Assembly: GCA_029582165.1 (NCBI GenBank)
Contig: CM055870.1
Coordinates: forward strand, 16,494,332-16,558,331
Source of the DNA: Portulaca oleracea
Taxonomy: Eukaryota > Streptophyta > Magnoliopsida > Caryophyllales > Portulacaceae
Length of the DNA stretch: 64,000 bases
Reading direction: 5' to 3'
Part shown: piece by piece, positions 35,541-48,899 of the stretch
Position numbering within the stretch: position 1 is the first letter of the stretch
Layout of the letters: each line of letters opens with the position of its first letter
Notes under the pieces: generated by a model
The model's input: only the letters and a program-made list of their open reading frames with translations
Databases searched by the model: none
What the model was told of the DNA's origin: nothing
Position numbers and translations under genes: made by a program

Positions 35541-37300
35541 TGAGGTATCTCGGAGTCCATACTTCTCCCTTGTCATCCAAGCCAAGAGGATAGCGTCAAG
35601 TTGCACCCGAGAGGAGGTCCAATTCGCTCGAGACCCAGGAACCCCAAGCTCGTGTCGGTCGTCCTATGGATCAACCTCGAGCCCCTTTGAGTGGCTCGAG
35701 AGTGTTCACCAGCCCCAATGGCTTTTGATCGTCAACTTTCCGATGGTGGTTGGTTGTTTTGTCATCAAGGAGAGGATTATAAGACATCTTGGGCATATTT
35801 CAGGGGCGTCACGGTCATGACACCAACGTTGCGCCCGTGATAGCCCTCGGCCAAAGTGTGCGCTGGGAGCAACTGGAGTTTCGCGTCCGTGACAAACCTA
35901 TCACGACCGCGACAAGCTCAGGGAGTGAACGTCACGCCAGCGACATTCCTATCACAACTGTGACATTCCCCTTCACGGTTATTTGGAGTTGAGGTCCATC
36001 GTGCCCGCGACTTCTATCGTCGCGATCGCGACACCACGTTTGGAGAACATGGGGTTGAAGAATCTCTAGGGGTCACTGCCATAACCTCCAGCGTCACGGT
36101 CGCGACCAAAAGGTCGCACCCGTGACCCTGCCAATGACAACCTACCCAGATTTCCGCTGAGTCAAGTCACAACTGTGACGCGTGCGTCGCGCCCGCGACA
36201 TTTATGGAGGCTTCGATTGTCGCCGGCCACAACATCCCTTGTCGCACGCGCGACAAGTCTTGAAAGTCAGACTTTTTCATCCGATTTTCCCCAATTGTTT
36301 TCTCCCCTTTTGTGTAATCTATCTTTTGCCCCTCCCTTAATGTGTTGCAATTCTGTAAAGCCTCTCTAGGAGGACTTAATGTATTTATTATGGGTCCTTT
36401 TGTCATTTGATCCATAGTGCCCCTCTTCCCCCTCATTGTATTTAACCATTTACAATGGTTTAGAAGAAGCATTGATTACACATTGAATGCAAAGTTGAAT
36501 TTCTCTCTACTTCTCTCTTCTTCAAAGTCCTGCTTACTTTATCCTCAATTTCATTGTGATGGTGTTCAAGAAAAATCCTTTATAAAATTAGGGTTTTTGG
36601 ATTCTAATCTACTGAACTTTTAGGGTGTTGGACAATAAAACATCGAATTTTAACTTTGGACAATAATACACTGTACTTTGGAGAGTGTTGAATAATAATG
36701 CACCCAGAACGATTTCAACGGTGGCCGACTCGATGACAATCCTACTTAGCAGGTGGAGGAGATGTATTGGCCCAAAAATATTTAAATTTATGACTTGTTA
36801 TCTAATCCACACATAAGTAAAGAGAATCAACTTTGAAAAGAGTAAAAAGAACATGAAATCACATTTGCTTAAACGTGTTTTCGCTAAGAGATTGTTGTTG
36901 TAGTTGTATAAAATCACCGTTGCTTGTGTAAATCACCTGACATGTCAAAAATTTTGATATTATTTAGCCAATTTATCTTCTCGATGTGCCTCGTAAGATC
37001 ACCACAAAGTTAGCCACCATCGAAATCATTCCGAGTGCATTATTGTCCAACACCCCTCAAAGTTCAGTGCATTGTTGTCCAATACCCCAAAAGTTCAATA
37101 TATTATCATCCAAAAATCCATACAATTATGGTGGTTGATTCCTTTATCAATTCTAGGTGGGTTTGATAGTTCTTGGCTGGTGGTTCTCCTTTACCCCAAG
37201 TCTATATCTTGCGTGGAAGCAACTATCTTAGGGTTTGGTTAATACAATCATCTTCTTCTTCATCAACTCAAGCATCCATCTCCCACCATGGCATCCTTCA
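35541..37300 (+). mobile_element. 5' LTR of a degenerate Ty3/gypsy element
   Basis: It starts TGAGGTATCTCGGAGTCC and ends in CA at 37300, two bases before the primer-binding site. Bases 35541-35910 match 40294-40655, the start of the 3' LTR. The region 35800-36260 carries many GTCACGGTCGCGAC-like palindromic motifs. A Mutator-like element (36591-37119) is nested inside; without it the LTR is about 1.23 kb. Confidence 0.85.
36591..37119. mobile_element. Mutator-like element nested in the gypsy LTR
   Basis: The terminal inverted repeats are about 110 bp: GGGTTTTTGGATTCTAAT at the left and, reversed, GGATTTTTGGATGATAAT at the right, continuing through the GTTGGACAATAA and TTTCAACGGTGGCC landmarks. 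The flanks ATAAAATTA (36582-36590) and ATACAATTA (37120-37128) are a 9-bp duplication with one mismatch, as expected for Mutator-like elements. It is 529 bp with no transposase. Confidence 0.85.
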
Positions 37301-37302
37301 TC

Positions 37303-37314
37303 TGGTATCAGAGC
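37303..37314 (+). other. Primer-binding site (initiator tRNA-Met type)
   Basis: TGGTATCAGAGC, the standard plant retrotransposon primer-binding site complementary to the 3' end of initiator tRNA-Met, lies two bases after the LTR end. Confidence 0.92.
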
Positions 37315-37669
37315 TAAGGTTAGGGTTTACTTGAGTTCTTCTTCAAATTCCAAGTTAGGGTTTCAATTTCTTTGTCGTTGTTGTAGTTAGAAATTGGGGA
37401 CCCCATCCCCTGTACATCTCCAAATGTGTTGGAGTTATTATTGTTAAATTTGTTGAACCATTGTTGATCATTGTTAATTGGAGAATTGTGGTGTTGTGTT
37501 GGAATTCTCTTGTGGTTGTTGTTGGTTTGAGTTGTTGGTGGCCATTGTTATTGTTGTTGTTGATTGGAAAATACAAAGAACCCAAGCCAAAACACTAGTT
37601 AGCTATAAGAAAACCCCCCAACTCCACAAATTTCCTAAACACATTCCGTCCTTACCTCTCTTTTCGATA

Positions 37670-40280
37670 TGGGTGATAAAACCAATCCCAATCGAGAGGA
37701 GTCAAGCCGCCACTGTAGTCCTCAAGACACGTTTATAGAAACTCGAGTCTCCTTCGTTGAGAGGACTCTCGAAACCCTCATGGCTTGAGTGAACAACATT
37801 GTTATACGCCTCCAAGGCCAACCTCGTGAGGGACAAAAGAGGTCAACCCGCAGTCTTATTCGTCCTCCTCCCATCTTTGAGTCGAGTGACGACGATAGAG
37901 GCTCCCCACGACAACTTCATTGATGGGAGACGAGTGAAAGACCCCCAAGGGATGAATTCCATGATGTCAATATTGAAATTCCGGAGTTTAATGGTTCTAC
38001 CAACCCCAATGATTACCTTGAGTGGGTCCAAATCATGGAAAGTATCTTCGACACCAATGAATATCGTGACGAGAAGATCGCTAGCTTGAAACTCACCAAA
38101 GTCGCCTCTCTTTGGTTAGAGAATGCTAAAGCCCAACGTGTTAAGGAAGGCAGAGTCCAGATCACCTCGTGGATGAGATTGAAACAACTTATGAATCGAC
38201 GATTCTTTCATAGTACTTACAAGCAAGATATCATGAGGAAGCTCTTCGTCCTTACTGCAAGGGAAGAGAAGTGTTAGTGGCTACATCTAGGACTAGGATT
38301 TCGAACAACTCCTCATCAAGAGTGATCTTCAAGAACTCGAAGAGCAAACCATGGTGAGGTTCTTGAATGGGTTGGACCCCGCCATCACCGAGAAGATTGA
38401 AATAAAACCCTACCACTCCATAGACGAACTTTGTAGTTTGGCTCTCAAGGTTGAGAGGAGGAGGAAGAAGGTAGCTGCCTAGCCTTTGAGTCGACCCTTC
38501 TTTCTGCCTCCTACCCGAACTTTATACTCAATCACTCCAAAGTCAAGCGAAGCTCCCAAGTTCACACCTCCCGCTAAAACTGACAAGGGCAAGGGAATTA
38601 CCATGTCCTCTCCTATGAAGCTTCCTTAGAGGATGGAGGGCAAGAAATGCTTCAAGTGTCAAGAATAAAGACACTTCCAAGCAGATTGTCCAAACAGGAG
38701 GGCCTTGACCCTTCAAGAGGTTCAAGAGATCGACGAGAAGCTCAAAACGACACAAGAAGAACCCGAAGCGGTCATTGAGGATTGGGATGAGTCCGACGAT
38801 GATGATGCCAAGCCCGTGCAACCCGTGCAAAGCAATGCCCTTGTCTTGAGGAGGGTATTACATGCTTATGAACCCCCTATTGACAAGGCTCAATGGAAGA
38901 TGATTTTCAGTCACGATGCTTGGTTGGGGGAAAAGTGTGTAATGTCATTATCGACGGGGGAGGTTGCACCATTGTCGCCTCGACTCCCCCGTCATATCCT
39001 TTTGGGACGACCTTGGCAATTTGACAAGCGCACTTTGCATGATGGGTTGAAAAACACCTACACTTTCGCCCATGGAAACGAGAGGGTTAAGCTACTCCCT
39101 TTACCTCCACATGAAACAATACCTCCAAAACCCAGGGTGGGAAGTGTGAAAGTTGAGCACATGAGTGAAACATAGGTAGAGAGGACCCTAAGCAAGGGGA
39201 AGATCATTCTTGCCTTACTCTTCTTAGAGGCAAACAAATGTGAGTAAGAGATACCCCTACACCCTCTCGTGACTCCCCTCATTGCCAATTTCAACGACAT
39301 CTTTCCGATGGATTTACCACCGGGCTTCCCTCCCGTACGCGGCATCGAGCACCAAATTGACCTCATGCCCAGGGCTCCTCTTCCCAACAAAAGGGCCTAT
39401 CAATATAACCCGCAAGAGACCAAGGAGCTTCAATGACAAGTGGACGAGCTCATTTTTAGGATCCTCGTTCGGGAGAGCATGAGTCTGTGTTCCATACCTG
39501 CCCTTTTGGTTCCCAAGAAGGATGGGACCTACTGGATGTCCATCGATAGTCGAGTTATCAACAACATTCCCATCAAGTACCATTATCCTATATCGAGGCT
39601 CGATGATATGATCGATGAGTTACATAGCTCTGGCATATTCTCCAAGATCGACCTCCATAGTGGGTACCATCGAATCCAGCTGCGGGAAGGCAACGAGTGA
39701 AGACGACTTTCAAGACCAAAGGGGGTTGTATGAGTGGCTTGTTATGCCTTTTGGCCTCTCCAACGCCCTTAGAACCTTCATGCACCTAATGAATAAGGTT
39801 TTGAGGCCCTACACCGGCAAGTTCATGGTTGTGTACTTCGCCCTTTGAGGTTGGCTATGGGGTGAACCCTCTCACTCTCCTCGAACTCCTTCCATTACCC
39901 CTTGGAGTCGAGAGAGAGCTTCGAGGCTAGTGAGAAGGCAAAGGAAGTTCAAAATCTCCATCCGTAAATTCGGAACCGAATCGAGTGAGTCAATGAGGCT
40001 TACAAAGCCCGAGTCAACAAGAATCGGCGAGATATCACTTTCAAGCATGGGGGCTTGGTTTGGCTTCATTTGAAGAAGGAATGATTTCCATCGAGAAGGA
40101 AGAACAAACTCAAGTCACGCAACGATGAACCGTAGATGATCACAGAATAAATCAACGATAACACCTACAAGCTCAATCTTACAAGGGACATGGGGGTCTC
40201 CTCTAGCTTCTAACATTAACGACCTCTCTCCTTACCTTGAGGATGATGAGCCCAATGAGGATTTGTGGGTAAATTCTTTT
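37670..40280 (+). pseudogene. Gypsy gag-pol remnant with internal deletion
   Basis: The plus strand shows a gag domain (about 37950-38270, including NDYLEWVQIMESIF), a damaged CCHC knuckle (KKCFKCQE then HFQADC near 38640-38690), and a protease/linker region to 39174. Reverse transcriptase starts near 39270 ([19 protein letters not shown]). At about 39840 the frame stops at the start of the YxDD catalytic box and jumps straight to the integrase C-terminal region (GVNPLT, then AKEVQ and a WLHLKKE-type tail). RNase H and most of integrase are therefore missing. Several stops and frame changes are also present. The C-terminal region matches the fragment at 13170-13850. It is dead, though the LTR edge signals are intact. 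Confidence 0.85.
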
Positions 40281-40293
40281 CAAGAAGGGGAGG
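40281..40293 (+). other. Polypurine tract of the gypsy element
   Basis: AAGAAGGGGAGGA sits immediately before the 3' LTR start TGAAGTATCTTGG, in the position and composition of a plus-strand primer. Confidence 0.85.
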
Positions 40294-40655
40294 ATGAAGT
40301 ATCTTGGGGTCCATACTCCTCCCTTGTCATCCAAGCTAAGTGGGTAGCGTCAAGTCACACTCAAGAGGAGGTCCAATTTGCTCGAGACTCAGGAATCCCC
40401 AAGCTTGTGTCGGTCGTTCTATGGATCAGCCTCGAGCCCCTTTGAGTGGCTCGGAAGTGTTCACCAACCCCGAGGGCTTTTGATCATCCACTTTCCGAGA
40501 GTGGTTGGTTGTTTTATCATCAAGGAGAGGGTTAGAAGACACCTTGGGCATATTTCAGGGGCGTCACGACCGTGACACCAACATTATGCCCGTGATAGCC
40601 CTTGACCAAAGTGTACGCTGAGAGCGAGTGGAGTGTCGCACCCGTGACAAACCTA
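40294..40655 (+). mobile_element. Truncated 3' LTR of the gypsy element
   Basis: It is closely similar to 35541-35910 and breaks off after GTGACAAACCTA, where the 5' copy continues TCACGACCGCGAC. About 70% or more of the LTR is missing, so no target duplication can be read. Confidence 0.85.
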
Positions 40656-41803
40656 CTTTTGTTGTTGTAATTTTTGGAACCCTCAAAGTTAGGAAATAAT
40701 TTTTACTATTCCTTACCTTTTGTGGTGTAGGTAATTTTAACCTCCTTATCTTTTGAAATTTTTTTGTTTCCTTCTCATTTTTCAAAAAATTTCAAAATAA
40801 TTTTTGCTATTCCTTACCAAAAATCATTTTTGAGATGTGAAGTCCCAAAAATTTTACAAATATGGAAGAGTAAATATACATTTCTCTCAAAAACATGGTT
40901 ACCACTTACGAAAACAATACATCCAGGCATCCCAGTTGACATAGGATATATATTCATAACTCATCGGCATAGAAATTACAGACGAGGCATGATATCATCC
41001 AGTTGAACAGCGAAAACTAGACTAGCAAAATTACAGATGTAAATTAAACCTTCTTACTTAATTCCAACCTGCAATTTAATAGATCTCCAGAAAGATTCAA
41101 CGAGCCCGAATTGGACTTCAAAAAAAATCAACCAGCTGAATCACACAAGGAGCTTCAAGATATAATTATATCTTCTTTTTTTTCCTTATCAGAACTTAAA
41201 TATTTATATTCTACAAAAAAGGGGGCAAATCATAGCTGTGGGAACAAACAAAGGATTGCCAGAAGCCCCTACTATCATTTCACAAGGGGGGGGGGGGGGG
41301 GGGGGAAGAAAAAAAAGACGTGAGAACAAAACTATAGTACATTCACTACACATTGACAGCAGGGCTTGAAAATACAAGCAAGTAAAATCAAAGAATTACC
41401 AACTTTTACACCCCACAAGCACAAAATTCTCTTGTTGTATCTTCTGCCTTTCCCCTGGATCTCATGTTAGGTAGGGGGCCTCAAACATGTCTCTGACTCT
41501 CACAAAGACAAGTCTCTAACCCCTTTCTCTTCCTGTCCTTATAATTTCTGATTTCTATTTTCTACTTCCCTAGAATGTAGTAGAACGGTCCGCGGGCCTC
41601 CACTGTGCAGAATTCCCAAAGCAAAACTACTATGTTCCGCACATTTAACTTTGTACATGCGACGTGATGTATCCGACGTTTTTATTCCCACCGTCTGTGA
41701 GAGGCCCACTTGATGTTGTCAGTTGAGCCGCTCGATTCTACTTTCTTTAGTTGATTGGTAAGTAGCTACCCCCAATTAAGTGTGTTGACAACATATGTAC
41801 AGA
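40656..41803. other. Intergenic DNA and HAC1 3' untranslated region
   Basis: The HAC1 3' untranslated region probably occupies roughly 41350-41803 on the minus strand. A run of about 20 G lies at 41287-41306. I see no gene in the remainder. Confidence 0.4.
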
Positions 41804-44030
41804 TCAACTAGCATTACTAGCAACTTCAGCAGCTCGCTGTCTCATCATCTCCATCACAGCTGCTCTTCTACGAGAATCAGATTGCTGTTGCAGACGTCTT
41901 AGATGTTCTTTCAAATCCCTGTAGGTTTCCCAAACGTACGATTTAGATCTTTATTCAAAGGAAATTCGGCTTGCTTAGAAGTCAGCGGGTGAAAAAATTT
42001 AACCAAGGTGCACAGTGAAAGGTCAAATTGGTGTCGAGAGTAATTCAAACCCTGATCTAGATACCAAAAAGAAGATGATGAACGAAACACCACGGGAAGA
42101 CAATACTCCCAGAAGAGACAAGCCTGAAGGACTAACCTGCATCTGGGCACATGGCATTCTGATTTATTGCAGGCGCGCGCATGAAGCTGAAGAAGATACC
42201 ACATCTTTTTACAAAGTACACAACCCCCAGAAGCACGGACTCTGCACTGTATCCCATGACGGAAAAGCCCCTTCACCTTACGGCAATTAGGATAGTGGCA
42301 ATGTGGTGAACGGCATTGCGATGCATGTACCAGCAGATCAAGCATTTTTCGCAGCTGTAAACAGAAAATGATCGGTACTTTAGTGGTATTTGGGAAGCTA
42401 AATGCAAACATAGTGGCAAAATGGGAGAGAAACTAACAAGTGGTAAATTTGCCCAAGAGCCCTCCACAAAGATATAAGATTTTTTGAAGAAAATATTGGA
42501 ATCACACAACCTCCAAGTACAGATTACATAAAACTCATACTTTTAGAATCAAAATTTGTCATTACATGGGTCAACCAAATAGGTTGAGAATCAGAAAGTC
42601 ACTCCCACAACCTCTGAGCTCTTGCTACAATTCCTTAGTCCACTCCATTCTAATTTTTTGAACCAATGGATTCTTTAGGCTCCATTTGATTCTCATTAAA
42701 AAAAAAAAAAAAAAAAGACAGCAACAAAAATTTTAAGAATTGAATTGCTTTCTTTCGTTTGGCATAATGAACATTAGAATAAGATTGGCATAATGAACAT
42801 TAGAATAAGATTGGGATGTAAAACATCATGAATGTTTTGGATTTTCCCTTCAATTTTTTCCCCATTAATAATCAAAGAATATATTAATAAGACACCAAGG
42901 GATTGTCAAAGGAGTGTCACAGTACAGGAAAAAGCGAAAAGCTAAATGGAAGGGGGGGATTGGGGATCGAGAGAGTAAAGAGATGGATTGGTGAGAAAGA
43001 AGTGACTTATTAAACTAGATTGGTGAGAATTTTTTTCATGATTCAAACAGAGCCTTAGTGTTACTGAAGTTTCTAGACTTTCAAACACTAAGGAATTCTT
43101 GACCCTAAACCGCATAGTGAAGGATATTAGCAAGTTTACGACTTTCATCATTAGAAAGCAAGCAACAGCAAAAATAGATTAACATAAAGAAACATCAGGC
43201 AGTATATTGCAGCTAATTCGGCAGCAAATTGATAAAATCTCTTTTTCCTCTTATTTTTCTTATTTATAATTTTGTTTTGGTTCCCAAGGTGATGTACCTG
43301 CACAACACGTAGTTGTCGGGCTTCCTTGTTTTGGGCATCCCGATCAGCAATGGAAGGATGGTTTGTCAACTTATGTGGATGATCAATGCCTCCATCTTTT
43401 TGGTAACAGGCATTACATACATCAAAATCTGGACATGTTTCACAGCGCCAACCTTGACCAGTCTCAATGTCAAGATGGCATACGGTGCATGTTGTCACAA
43501 ATGCTGGGGCAGTTGGATTATGAAGATGGTAAAGCACCATCATTGATGAATGTTTAGCACGTCGGAGGGTGTCATATTGGTAATGGTTTCCCTGGCAAAG
43601 ACTTAAGAATGCTTGCCGGGTGTCGAAAAATTCACTCTCGAGAATTTCATCCTTATCCACAGTCTCCTCCGGCACACCAGTGATTTCAACCTGGACCATT
43701 AAGAAATATGAACATTCAACATCATGAATTAATGACCACACTCCAAGGCGGCCTTTTCGAATACAACTCAAGGTAGGTTTACTTACACGATAGAGGGGAT
43801 GCTTGTCCTTTTGGTTGATTGGATGCCTCTCTCTATCATCACGCTTCTGTTCTGCTTCATAACATCTGCAATATCAGCATACAAATTACTAAACTTTACC
43901 ATAGATATCATTCAGAACCCACACCACCAGTTACCGTGTCCAATAAGAGCTTCATAATTGTTTTTATTATCGTTGATTTCTTAATCTTGCCATGCATTCC
44001 TGAAACACTGTTCTCTTCCACTTGTGAGTT

Positions 44031-44090
<60 letters not shown>

Positions 44091-47000
44091 GCGCGCGCAC
44101 ACACACACAAAGACAACTCTAACCACAGGTGTAACCAAAGTGATCATAGCAAGCACATCAGGCATAGTAACATCATACTGCAATAACTTACAGGTAGCGC
44201 TGGCAAAATTTTCAGATTTTTTTTTTTTTGTCAGCGCCTATGTTACTTGGACTCGGGTACAGGTGTCCATATCTGACACAGAAACGGGTGTCGGACTCGG
44301 ATATTTAAAGAAATTTTATACATCTTCATTGTAATTTGAAGTCTCAAGTGTCATACCCTGGTCCGGGTGTCAAGGGTTTGACACGGGTACGGCAGGGGAA
44401 ATGAAGAGTCGGAGTATAATAGGTCAGCACTACTTAAAGGTTTCAATCAGCAAACATTTTCAGATTTTTTTTTTTGGGGGTTCTTTGGAACTAAGCATTT
44501 TAAAGGTCTAATCAGCAAACATTTTCAGATATTTTTTTTTTCAGGGGTCTTTGGGAATCAAAATCTGGCTGCTTACCAGGGTGGTGGGCTGGTGGCATAT
44601 CAACTCAATGATAGATATCATAAAAATATGCCCTAAGAAAAATTAAAGGAAGAAAACTGCACCAAATCAAAACCCCATCTTACTTGTCGCAAAGCTGAAA
44701 ATTCTTGCACTGGTTGCAGACCCAGCGGTTGCCACTGACCATCAACCAACAACAATGAGTACAGGCATGCTGCAAATGGACCATGATGAAATCCTCCTTC
44801 ATAGGGGAAATTGTCTCGCCAAGCTGCAAAGCACCATAGAATTAAATTAAATAATAAGAAAAGAACAGAAAACATATTACACAGTAAAGGACACTGCTAA
44901 AAAATCCAGATTTCCTATCAAGGATTAATCAATATTCCACTTCGCAGAAACATGCTGTTACTTCCTTATCTCTTTCCTCTCTTTTATTTTCTTTTAAATT
45001 TCCTCTTTTCTCTCCTGTTTTGTGTTTGGATGGTTTTTTTTTTTTTGGGGGCATAGTTTACTCTAAGATCAACAAAATACATGTGCTCTGAACCAACTCT
45101 ACAAAAGAAGCAACAACGATCAAAAATTGAAGAAGGCTTCAAAGTAGCTTATATGAAATTACTTTGTGCATTAGAAGAAGATCCTTGGACGCATTGGTGG
45201 AAAGATCAGATTGGCCAGATGCCTTGAGCGCCCTTTTTGTTATCATCTTTTTGGTTGTACCTTTCTTGTTCAATTTCCTACCCTCTTCTTCCTGATTGAT
45301 CTGATATATCATATCCTCCGCAGCACCAGGCCAATAGTCACCATCAAAATAAGGTAGCCTAGCAGCAGTAACCTTGGACCTGCATTCACCGGTTTGTATG
45401 AAGAAATGGTCGTACAGATTAGTCAGTTCAACCACGATATTTTCCTTTGAAGCTTTCCTCAGCATTGCCAAGTACCTGATACAGAGCATCATAAATCATC
45501 GAGTATGAGTTAAGAGTTTTCTCAGAAAGCTTTATGACAGTTGCTGGACTAGTCACAAACAAAGCTCATTATCTTACCACTCCCTTAATTTATCAGATTT
45601 TGGTGTCTTCTGAATTTCAGGATGGCAATACAATATATAATCTTCTCCCTTCAGAGGCGGGCATGCCCATATATAACAACTGGTAAAGCCTCGTAGCTTG
45701 CAATATTCAAGATATCCAATCTGGAAAGAGAATCAAGAGTATGTGTTTGAAATTGTTTAAGGGGGGGAACAGAGAGTGAAACGACTATGAAAGTACCATA
45801 TACCAGAACTTACCAGGATTTCATGATAAACAAATGTACGTAGAGCTTCTCCAGTCACTGCTCTTACATCAGGCCTAAAATATTTTACTGAATCGAGATA
45901 TGAAAGATAGACACGACGTTGATTTGGAGGCAGACATTCTGAACCAAATTCTTGAACGTACATGCCAAATAGGCACACTTCTACTCCTTCAATCTTCTGA
46001 AACAGCAAAACTACCTGCAAAAGGAGCCTAATTGTTATAACACTTAAAAATATGAGCATAATAACATTTACAGTTTAAAGAATTATATGTTGTCTTAGTT
46101 CCCTGCTGTTCACCAGACAGTTTGTCCAAGTCAAAATAACAGCAGACAGCAGACCTTAGATTTGTAAGGAAATTCTGTTGGGTAGTTCTCTTCACGAAAG
46201 ATCTCCAGGAACCGTTGCTTGACATCCAACTTCTTGTCAACAGAAGACACAACCCGGACAACAATCCCTTCAGCTCCAGGAACCTGACAGAAACAATCGT
46301 CTTGATGACAAATGACTTACTCTTGTAGAAAAGATACAACGAAACCAAAATTCATGCCGTGTATCTAACTGCTGTAGAAGAAATCCAACAGCATATTTCT
46401 AACATTTTTCCACAACTTAAAAGGATTACATAGATCACATCATGAGTAAATGCCCAAAATTACAGAAAACGGAGGACGGACATGGAAGTGCTGCTTCTCA
46501 GGCAGGAAATGCCAAACATGTTAACCGTGTGGCCTAAGATGCACAGACTCGGACACGAGACACGGATACGATACGACACGGACACGGGGACACGCAATTT
46601 TTGAAAAATTAAGGACACGACACGTTGTCCGACACGTACCTTAATTTTATATAGTACTTCAAAAAATATCAAATTTTGTTATAAAAATGTTTATGAATGA
46701 ATATATTTCTTTAATAGTTTATGAATCTTAAAACTATACATATAGAACATAAAATTTTATAAAATAATGGAAGGTGGACAAAGTTATAAGAAAGAGAGAC
46801 AAAAGTATGTGTAAGATGGTAAAGCAATAGGAAAAAATAATGATATACTGAAAAAAAGAGATCATAGTTGAGGATGTCTATGGATGTGATTAGCCGAAAA
46901 TGTGATGCCCGTGACCCGTCAATGATTCGGAGGTGTCCTAAGGTTGGGATACACATGTCCACCATGAGTCCTCCAAGTGTCAGATGTTTATTTTGGTAAT

Positions 47001-48864
47001 TATTTAGGGGACACGTTTTTTCGTGTGTTCGACACGTATCCGAGGAGTATCCGAGAGATTCGGACACGGATACGTGAGGCTGATAGAAGTGTCCGTGCTT
47101 CACAGCGTATGGCAAAGAAATTCACCCACAAAAGCCTACCACCATCTCAAGGTGGAACTATCATATAAGCTCCTAAGCATGTGTTCAGACAAAATGTACA
47201 TGTCTGGGAAAGTAGCTAATATGACAATATTAGAAATTTGCATAAAGCCCTATTGAACAAATGGACCCCTGATTTACAGCACCACGACTTTGATTTGTGT
47301 CATTTTCGGTTTCTTGTCCACTTCGGGTCACATAATTTGGCCTTTGCGGGTTTGGTTAAGGGTAGGGTGAGTGTTGCCAGGTCTAGAGAGTAGTAGGCAA
47401 GCACCTTATATTAACAAATAACACTATCAAAAAAGAGTCTTATTAGAAACCTACTCATTCAGCAATATTCTTTATCAGTCAATCTCTACTTTCTTGTTTG
47501 GTAAGTGTATCAGTCAACCTCTACTTAGAACCACATAAAAGCAACATGCAGCATATATCTGAACAGGAAATGAAAAAAAAAATGGCGCAAGTGACAACCA
47601 ATTTATGTCTAGAACACACCTAATATTAGTATTGCCAGAAGAATACCTCATCATAACTTTTGCCCTGGACTTTAGCCCTTTCTAGTCTCTCCACTCTCAA
47701 TCGTTTCGCTAGCCGCGTCTCTATGTGATCACTGAGAACTGTTCTGGGCAAGTCTTTTGCCCCAAGAACAGCACTCTGGGGTAAAGGTATACGCTCACCC
47801 CTTTCAACCTCCTCCATATAGCAATAAGGGCACGTGTATTCAGCTTGACCACCATCGTTCCGCCTTCCATTAAACAATGCACATATCTGATGCTGCCAGG
47901 CTTCACATTTATCACATTGAACCCACTACAAAGAAGCACAATATGAGAGAACAGAAAATCATTTGTCTGGTGGCTGCCAATAAGATCAAATAATAGGAGG
48001 ATGAAGCATACCCATTCTTCTATCTCCTCATCATTTTTCTTTTTCTCCAGCCTTGATTTAGAAATAGCAGTTCCCTCAATCACGATCGTATCACCACGAG
48101 CTTCATTATGGCATGGAATACAAATGTAGTGCCGCGTATCTCCAGCTCCAACAGTGTAATACATTGCATTCCGCTTAATTCTAGCACCACAGGGGGTACA
48201 ATAAATGGGCGGTGGCTCAAACGTAAGCTTCTCAACAGCACACAATTGACAAGAATTTTCACTCATGGAGTGCTCCATGGCTTGATTCTTCTCTGCCTTG
48301 GCTTTGCTCTGCAGTCAGTTGTATAAAAGAAAAACAAAGACAAGTCATACTCCATAACGAGGAAGGTTGAGAAATGCAAAGAAACAAACAACAATTATAG
48401 ACAGTAAACATGTTCACCTAGAAGCTATGTAACTTGGACTCCATTATACAAATATTGAAGGGTTAAATGCTAAGAATCGCTTCGACATAGGAACTTGAGG
48501 CAACATAGAGTCGGGGTAACATAGCTTAGAAACAAAACAAATTCTATCCACATCTTACTACTCAAAAAAATAAAATCAAATAAATCTTATCCACCATAAG
48601 AAAGGGATTCCTAAATAGTATGAGGAAAATTTTAAATGAAAGCATTTTCATTTAGCTCGTACATTGATAATGATACAAAGATTAATATATGAATTAAATA
48701 AGTTCATGCCATGAGGAACTGCCTATTTCAGTTCTTCGATATCCAGCAAGGAATCGTAGAGCTCAAAGTAATAATTAGCAAGAAGTGTTCTTTCACCATA
48801 ACTCCACAAGAAGACATTCTACAAGATGTTCACTTCTATCACAGAATACCAGGATCTAATATAT

Positions 48865-48899
<35 letters not shown>

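Noticed and set aside
43819..44334. A 171-codon plus-strand ORF
   Set aside because: It runs through a TC/AC microsatellite and is antisense to HAC1 exon and intron sequence; no domain is recognisable.
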